25,496 nt of DNA from Gudongella sp049310905 (lineage in GTDB: Bacteria; Bacillota; Clostridia; Tissierellales; Tissierellaceae), in contig NZ_JBMEMN010000032.1 of NCBI RefSeq assembly GCF_049310905.1, positions 1 through 25,496 on the forward strand, read 5' to 3'. Below are positions 24,005 to 25,496 of the stretch, piece after piece (the stretch's first letter is position 1; every line of letters begins with the position of its first letter). Under the pieces are notes generated by a model, which was not told the origin of the DNA, made no database searches, and worked only from the letters and a program-made list of their open reading frames with translations. The translations under genes and the position numbers were made by a program.

Positions 24005-24044
24005 TATGTACACCTCTTTCTTATTTATATAAGACGATACATCC

Positions 24045-24053
24045 ATTATAACA
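24045..24053 (-). promoter_or_regulatory. Extended -10 promoter of cobT
   Basis: On the minus strand TGTTATAAT is a perfect TGn-TATAAT extended -10, which can work without a good -35. The start would be near 24038, about 34 nt before TTG 24004, and excludes ATG 24046 as a start. Confidence 0.6.
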
Positions 24054-24079
24054 AGAAATCCATGTATTGCTCTGTTTTC

Positions 24080-24097
24080 TGATAAATAAATTTATCA
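24080..24097. promoter_or_regulatory. Dyad in the divergent cobT/aminopeptidase region
   Basis: TGATAAA-N4-TTTATCA is a perfect 7-4-7 dyad about 30 nt upstream of the cobT -10 box and about 85 nt from the aminopeptidase start. It may be an operator for one or both genes. The half-sites are AT-rich, so chance is possible. Confidence 0.4.
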
Positions 24098-24181
24098 ATT
24101 TAAGCAATTATCATCAGAAATGTTTACATTACCCCCTATATCCTATAAACTGGAATTATACAAATAAATCGGGGTGATTTA

Positions 24182-25417
24182 ATGAAGAGTATTGAAGAAA
24201 GAAAAAGAGATTATGCCAGGCTTATAATAAATTTTGGTGTAAATATTCAAAAAGGCGAACCACTTGTAGTAAAGGCACCCATAGAAGGTGCTGACTTTGT
24301 AAGGATGCTTGCCGAGGAAGCATATTTATCAGGTTCAAGCGATGTACATATTAACTGGTCAGATGACACTCTGACAAGACTTAAGTATGATAATGCACCA
24401 ATGGAAGTATTCGAGGAGTACCCAAAGTGGAAGGCTGATTCAGAAAAGTACTACGCTGAAAAGGGTGCTGCATTCATATCCATATCAGCAAACGACCCCC
24501 AGCTTCTGCAAGGGGTCGACTCAAAGAAAATTGCCGCCTTCAACAAGGCAGCTGCAATTGCCAACAAGGAGAATATGAAATATACCATGAACGACCTTAA
24601 TTCTTGGTGTGTGGTTTCTATTCCAACCACTGGATGGGCCAAGAGATTATTCCCTGAAATTCCCGAAGAAGATGCTGTGAAAAAGCTTTGGGAAGCTATT
24701 TTTGAGGCAACAAGAATGAACATGGAAGACCCTCTTGCAGCATGGGATGAACATCTTGATTCTCTTACAAAAAGAGTGGATTACATGAACAGCATGAACT
24801 TCCAGTCCCTTCATTACAAGGCTTCAAATGGAACTGACCTCCATGTAAAACTTCCAAATGGACATATATGGATGGGCGGAGGAGGAGACAATGCAAAGGG
24901 AGACTACTTTGTAGCCAACATCCCAACTGAAGAGGTCTTTACATTACCTCACAAGGACGGAGTGGACGGGGTGGTTTACAGTTCAAAGCCTCTAAACAGA
25001 AGTGGAAATACCATAGATAACTTCAAGCTGGTCTTTAAAAATGGGGAAGTAGTGGAATATAATGCTGAAAAAGGCATAGAGTTCCTTACTGAATTATTAG
25101 AAATGGATGAAGGTGCCAAGAGACTAGGTGAAGTTGCACTTGTTCCTTTTAGCTCCCCAATTGAAAAGGCGGGGATACTTTTTCTTAATTCATTATTCGA
25201 TGAAAATGCCAGTTGTCATTTTGCCTTCGGTAAGGCCTATCCTACAACAATAAAAAATGGTCCGGATATGTCAGACGATGAGCTGACAGAGCATGGTGTA
25301 AACAATTCACTTACCCATGTGGACTTTATGATAGGAACAAGTGACCTGGACATAACAGGGATTACAGAATCAGGAGAAAAGATCCAGATTTTCAAAGATG
25401 GAGAATGGACGATCTAG
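24182..25417 (+). CDS. M29-family metallo-aminopeptidase (AmpS/AmpT-like)
   Basis: A 411-residue cytoplasmic aminopeptidase of the two-metal M29 family, removing N-terminal residues from peptides. All six expected metal ligands can be placed: E251 (TEEVFTLP), E317 (LGEVALVP), H346 and Y353 (CHFAFGKAYP), H379 and D381 (THVDFMIG). The ending FKDGEWTI is typical of complete family members, so it is full length although it stops 4 bp before the intron boundary. ATG 24182 follows GGGGTGAT. It is divergent from cobT. A TTTACA at 24123-24128 and TATAAA at 24144-24149 are only 15 nt apart, so its promoter is uncertain. It would supply amino acids to the fermentative genes nearby. Confidence 0.94.
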   Translation: MKSIEERKRDYARLIINFGVNIQKGEPLVVKAPIEGADFVRMLAEEAYLSGSSDVHINWSDDTLTRLKYDNAPMEVFEEYPKWKADSEKYYAEKGAAFISISANDPQLLQGVDSKKIAAFNKAAAIANKENMKYTMNDLNSWCVVSIPTTGWAKRLFPEIPEEDAVKKLWEAIFEATRMNMEDPLAAWDEHLDSLTKRVDYMNSMNFQSLHYKASNGTDLHVKLPNGHIWMGGGGDNAKGDYFVANIPTEEVFTLPHKDGVDGVVYSSKPLNRSGNTIDNFKLVFKNGEVVEYNAEKGIEFLTELLEMDEGAKRLGEVALVPFSSPIEKAGILFLNSLFDENASCHFAFGKAYPTTIKNGPDMSDDELTEHGVNNSLTHVDFMIGTSDLDITGITESGEKIQIFKDGEWTI

Positions 25418-25421
25418 TGCA

Positions 25422-25496
25422 ATCGAGTAGGAGGTAGATGATTATTTCATCTACCGACCTCTCACAGCACCGTACGTACGGTTCCGTATACGGCGC
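25422..25496 (-). mobile_element. Group II intron, domains V and VI and 3' end (partial; continues off the right edge)
   Basis: Read on the minus strand from 25496, GCGCCGT pairs with ACGGTGC around a short bulged upper stem (ACG-loop-CGT with an AC bulge), as in domain V. The GTGAGAGG linker follows, then a domain VI hairpin (GGTAGATG/CATCTACC) and the typical 3' end CCTACTCGAT. Domain V's upper stem is short. The rest of the intron and its maturase would lie to the right. The 3' exon begins within 4 nt of the aminopeptidase stop codon, on the opposite strand. Confidence 0.85.

Noticed and set aside
24005..24181. Cobalamin riboswitch in front of cobT
   Set aside because: The predicted leader is only about 34 nt and no B12-box-like sequence was seen in the divergent region.
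1..25496. CRISPR array, tRNA, phage or toxin-antitoxin locus
   Set aside because: No regularly spaced repeats, cloverleaf sequences, phage structural genes or toxin-antitoxin pairs could be recognised.

Overview
The window looks like a stretch of chromosome from a low-GC, anaerobic, amino-acid-fermenting member of the Clostridia. The reasons are AT-rich intergenic DNA, strong AGGAGG-type ribosome binding sites with several TTG/GTG starts, a Gram-positive style PhoP box, two sigma-54 enhancer-binding proteins (EBPs) each beside a catabolic operon, separate FtcD and FchA proteins, and a ferredoxin-type DUF362 protein. The genus cannot be named from this sequence. No rRNA, tRNA, CRISPR array, phage gene or transposase was seen.

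Both ends are pieces of group II introns on the minus strand. Positions 1-76 are the 5' end of one intron, and 25422-25496 are domains V/VI and the 3' end of another (or of the same family). The 25.3 kb between them is intact gene sequence, so the sequence probably stops where an assembler met a multicopy intron.

Layout. 200-1889 (+): a DUF362/2x[4Fe-4S] protein and an isochorismatase-family hydrolase. 1949-5050 (-): a large Cache-HAMP-PAS-PAS-GGDEF-HD-GYP c-di-GMP enzyme. 5270-9000 (-): the phosphate operon pstS-pstC-pstA-pstB, with a four-repeat PhoP box in front of pstS, a hairpin after pstS, an in-frame micro-ORF before pstA, and no phoU. 9139-12300 (-): fchA-ftcD-yjiH-like, a formiminoglutamate-to-methenyl-THF module with a membrane protein. 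It is driven by a near-consensus -24/-12 promoter with two matching upstream dyads, and the EBP gene lies directly upstream (12533-13927). 14034-15778 (-): three little-known membrane or envelope-type genes. 15890-19506 (-): a HisC-like aminotransferase, a class-III aminotransferase/epimerase-like protein and a YkvI-like LeuT-fold transporter. These form a tight operon behind a second -24/-12 promoter, with a second EBP divergent to it (19926-21617). 21657-24004 (-): cobT followed by a class-I/MocR-type aminotransferase. 24182-25417 (+): an M29 aminopeptidase whose stop lies 4 bp from the right-hand intron.

Taken together, most of the metabolic genes handle peptides and amino acids: aminopeptidase, three PLP transaminase-fold enzymes, formiminoglutamate breakdown and two transporters. 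The two fermentative operons appear to be switched by dedicated sigma-54 activators, while phosphate uptake is under PhoP-type control. The most interesting novelty is the EBP2-controlled transporter/epimerase-like/HisC-like operon, whose substrate is unknown.
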